Of a stretch of DNA of 8,711 nucleotides, positions 7,354 through 8,711 are shown in pieces. Within the stretch, counting starts at the first letter, position 1, and every line of letters starts with the position of its first letter. The stretch comes from Christensenella sp. UBA6420 (lineage in GTDB: Bacteria > Bacillota > Clostridia > Christensenellales > DTU072). The stretch spans positions 5,530 through 14,240 of the forward strand of contig DJPE01000003.1 in NCBI GenBank assembly GCA_002439705.1, written 5' to 3'. The notes beneath the pieces were generated by a model. The model had not been told where the DNA came from. It saw only the letters and a list, made by a program, of their open reading frames with translations, and searched no databases. The position numbers were made by a program, and so were the translations under genes.

Positions 7354-8460
7354 ATGACTTTATCGAGAGGATTTGTTAAACGCGACGTAAAGACCGTCGG
7401 CGACCGAAAAAAACTTATAGAAAAGATAAGTTCTGTCCTTATTCCGTCTGGTTTCAGAGAAGGATATATTGCTACAGTTTACGACGCAAAATCGAGTTTT
7501 CCGCGGGATAGTTACGACGACAGAATAAAGTTTATTGACAGTGACGGAAGCGTATTGAGTCTTGCGGAAGACGCTGTGACGGCACTTTTGCAGTCGGCGG
7601 AAAGCGAATACGGAAGAATATACGGCTGTTGCGAAAGTTATAAATTTTTCGGAGAGAACAGAAACGAACTTACTTTCGCCGCGCTTTTGGCTGGCGTGGG
7701 CGGTGTGGAAGCGGAAGCAGAACTCATCACCGTAGGCGTAAAGATTATGGAAAAACTCGGTATTCCGGTGGGCGAGATACGCTTAGGGAACACAAAAGTA
7801 TTGCAGGGCGTCGCTGAAAGCTGTCTTAACAAAACAGTATCGAAAGCGGATATAAAAAGGTATTTATCGGGGAATATTTATTCCGAAGAAGATTATTCCG
7901 CGATAAAACTGTTGCAGGAAATAGCCGCGGTAAAGGGCGGCGTGAGCGTGATAGGAACCGCCGCCGAGAAAATAACCAACAAGCAAAGCGTAGACGGGCT
8001 TATATCCCTTTTCGAGCTGTCCAAGATACTGGGAGAGTACGGATTTACCGACAACGTGACTTTCGACCTTGCTTACACGGGCAATTTCTACGACAACGGC
8101 GTTACGTTCTTACTGTGCGACGTCGCGGGCAATAAGATTATAGATGGCGGAAGACACGATTACTTTGCCGACGGAAGGGTAAAAAGGGTTGTAAGCCTAA
8201 GACTCTATCCCGATTATATTCTTTCGATAAAGCCGGAACTCAGAGAGAACGAAAACGATTTCGACGTGGCGATAGGGGTAGCCGACGGAATAAACGCCCT
8301 TAAAGCGGCATATAGATTAAAGAACGGGCTTATAGAAGAAGGTCTTAAAGTTACGGTAACATACAAGGCAGAGAAAGATAGTTTTACCAAATTCGCCGCC
8401 GAAATGAAAATAGAAAACGTGATTTTTATCGACGCCGACGGCAATATTAAGTACGAATGA
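7354..8460 (+). CDS. HisRS-like / HisZ-like class II synthetase paralogue, probably catalytically inactive
   Basis: This 368-residue protein has the fold order of the histidyl-tRNA-synthetase/HisZ family. HisZ is the regulatory partner of short-form HisG (ATP phosphoribosyltransferase) in histidine synthesis. Visible landmarks are FIDSDGSVLSLAED (60-73; HisRS has LRPD/E), RIYGCCESYKFFG (88-100, the motif 2 strand where fRxE-type residues are expected), EAEAELITVGVKIMEKLGI (119-137, matching the DAEVI...LGI helix), VTFDLAYTGNFYDNG (235-249, equivalent to fDlxLxRGLDYYTG but without the Arg), and IIDGGRHDYF (262-271, motif GGRYDxL). Residues ~304-368 resemble a short anticodon-binding-type alpha/beta domain. 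Loss of the motif 2 Arg and of RGLDYY argues against aminoacylation. The gene is spaced one base from the lipoprotein gene, and no hisG is visible. HisZ is possible, but a repurposed HisRS-like protein is equally so, hence no gene symbol. Confidence 0.68.
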   Translation: MTLSRGFVKRDVKTVGDRKKLIEKISSVLIPSGFREGYIATVYDAKSSFPRDSYDDRIKFIDSDGSVLSLAEDAVTALLQSAESEYGRIYGCCESYKFFGENRNELTFAALLAGVGGVEAEAELITVGVKIMEKLGIPVGEIRLGNTKVLQGVAESCLNKTVSKADIKRYLSGNIYSEEDYSAIKLLQEIAAVKGGVSVIGTAAEKITNKQSVDGLISLFELSKILGEYGFTDNVTFDLAYTGNFYDNGVTFLLCDVAGNKIIDGGRHDYFADGRVKRVVSLRLYPDYILSIKPELRENENDFDVAIGVADGINALKAAYRLKNGLIEEGLKVTVTYKAEKDSFTKFAAEMKIENVIFIDADGNIKYE

Positions 8461-8510
8461 AAGGGATTGCGACGGAATAAAAATTTTTTTGAAAAACTGT
8501 TGTAAATCTC

Positions 8511-8539
8511 TTGCAATTTCCTGAGTAGTTTGGTATTAT
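8511..8539 (+). promoter_or_regulatory. Promoter of the tRNA operon, extended -10 with upstream A-tracts
   Basis: TTGCAA (8511-8516) and TATTAT (8534-8539) are separated by 17 bases, with TG at 8531-8532 forming an extended -10. Upstream, A5T7 at 8479-8490 and GA5 at 8491-8496 resemble an UP-element-type A/T tract, as expected for strong stable-RNA promoters. The transcript would start near 8545-8547, at the foot of a predicted hairpin. The 8461-8510 stretch between the HisRS-like gene and this promoter shows no convincing GC-rich terminator. Confidence 0.65.
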
Positions 8540-8545
8540 ATTAAA

Positions 8546-8570
8546 GCAAAGCAACGGCAACGTACTTTGC
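8546..8570 (+). other. Predicted stem-loop in the tRNA operon leader
   Basis: GCAAAG (8546-8551) pairs with CTTTGC (8565-8570). Inside, ACG (8554-8556) pairs with CGT (8561-8563) around a GCAA tetraloop of the stable GNRA class; a small internal loop (CA opposite A) joins the two helices. It coincides with the predicted transcript 5' end and lies 17 bases before the tRNA. There is no T-run after it, so it is not a terminator. Confidence 0.5.
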
Positions 8571-8587
8571 GGAATATAAGAAAGTTT

Positions 8588-8662
8588 GCGGGAGTGGCTC
8601 AGTGGTAGAGCGTTGCCTTGCCAAGGCAAATGTCGCGGGTCCGAATCCCGTCTCCCGCTCCA
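8588..8662 (+). tRNA. tRNA-Gly, anticodon GCC
   Basis: A complete cloverleaf is visible. The acceptor stem GCGGGAG (8588-8594) pairs fully with CTCCCGC (8652-8658); the D-arm is GCTC...GAGC (8597-8611); the anticodon stem TTGCC/GGCAA (8613-8617 and 8625-8629) carries loop TTGCCAA with anticodon GCC at 8620-8622; the T-arm is GCGGG with loop TCCGAAT and CCCGT (8635-8651). The discriminator is T8659 and CCA is encoded at 8660-8662. It reads GGC/GGT glycine codons. Confidence 0.97.
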
Positions 8663-8690
8663 ACTTTTTACTAAACTCCAGAGTGGATAT

Positions 8691-8711
8691 GGCGCCATAG
8701 CCAAGTGGTAA
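8691..8711 (+). tRNA. 5' end of a second tRNA, probably tRNA-Cys (truncated by window edge)
   Basis: After a 28-base spacer without a terminator, GGCGCCA (acceptor 5' strand), TA, and the D-arm start GCCAAGTGGTAA are seen. This opening closely follows Firmicutes tRNA-Cys genes, which commonly start GGCGxCATAGCCAAGTGGTAAGG. A Gly-Cys order is also familiar from bacterial tRNA clusters such as E. coli glyW-cysT-leuZ. The anticodon lies outside the window, so the isotype is inferred; tRNA-Gln shares the D-arm but usually begins with T. It is presumably cotranscribed with tRNA-Gly. Confidence 0.75.

Noticed and set aside
8436..8490. Hairpin plus T-run as a terminator of the HisRS-like gene
   Set aside because: GCAAT/ATTGC can pair for only 5 bp across a loop of about 20 bases, and the T7 at 8484-8490 follows an A-run rather than a GC stem.
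8447..8704. Minus-strand open frame across the tRNA region
   Set aside because: It is antisense to tRNA-Gly and the start of the next tRNA; part of its translation is the familiar spurious reading of a tRNA complement.

Overview
The window reads as chromosomal DNA of a low-to-mid GC, Gram-positive-type anaerobe, most likely an uncultured gut clostridium. The grounds are indirect: strong GGAG/GGAGG ribosome binding sites, extended -10 sigma-A promoters, a CCA-encoding tRNA, and a very large BspA-like leucine-rich-repeat lipoprotein with Listeria-Bacteroides (InlB B) repeats, a protein type common in gut Firmicutes. The assignment is inference, not a marker-gene result. All genes lie on the + strand and fill the window densely. 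The two gaps without genes are about 150 and 127 bases, so no long empty stretch remains.

Bases 1-1211 hold the C-terminal ~403 codons of RecG, the ATP-dependent branch-migration helicase. Its N-terminal wedge domain lies outside the window. After a 150-base gap with a good promoter (TTGATT, 17-base spacer, TG-extended TATATT) comes the dominant gene, 1362-7352. It encodes a ~1996-residue secreted lipoprotein: signal peptide with lipobox Cys24, an Ig-like N-terminal domain, three InlB B-type repeats, then three BspA-type LRR arrays (about 40 units in all) separated by single InlB B-type repeats.

One base after its stop codon, with the ribosome binding site inside its last codons, starts a 368-residue protein (7354-8460). 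It looks like a histidyl-tRNA-synthetase/HisZ paralogue that has lost the catalytic motif residues. No hisG or other histidine gene is visible beside it, so its tight coupling to a surface lipoprotein is the most unexpected point in the window.

The window closes with a tRNA operon: an A-tract-preceded promoter (8511-8539), a leader that can fold into a GNRA-capped hairpin, a complete tRNA-Gly(GCC) at 8588-8662, and the first 21 bases of a second tRNA, probably tRNA-Cys, cut by the window edge. RecG and the tRNAs are housekeeping genes. The lipoprotein plus HisRS-like gene form the accessory two-gene unit between them.
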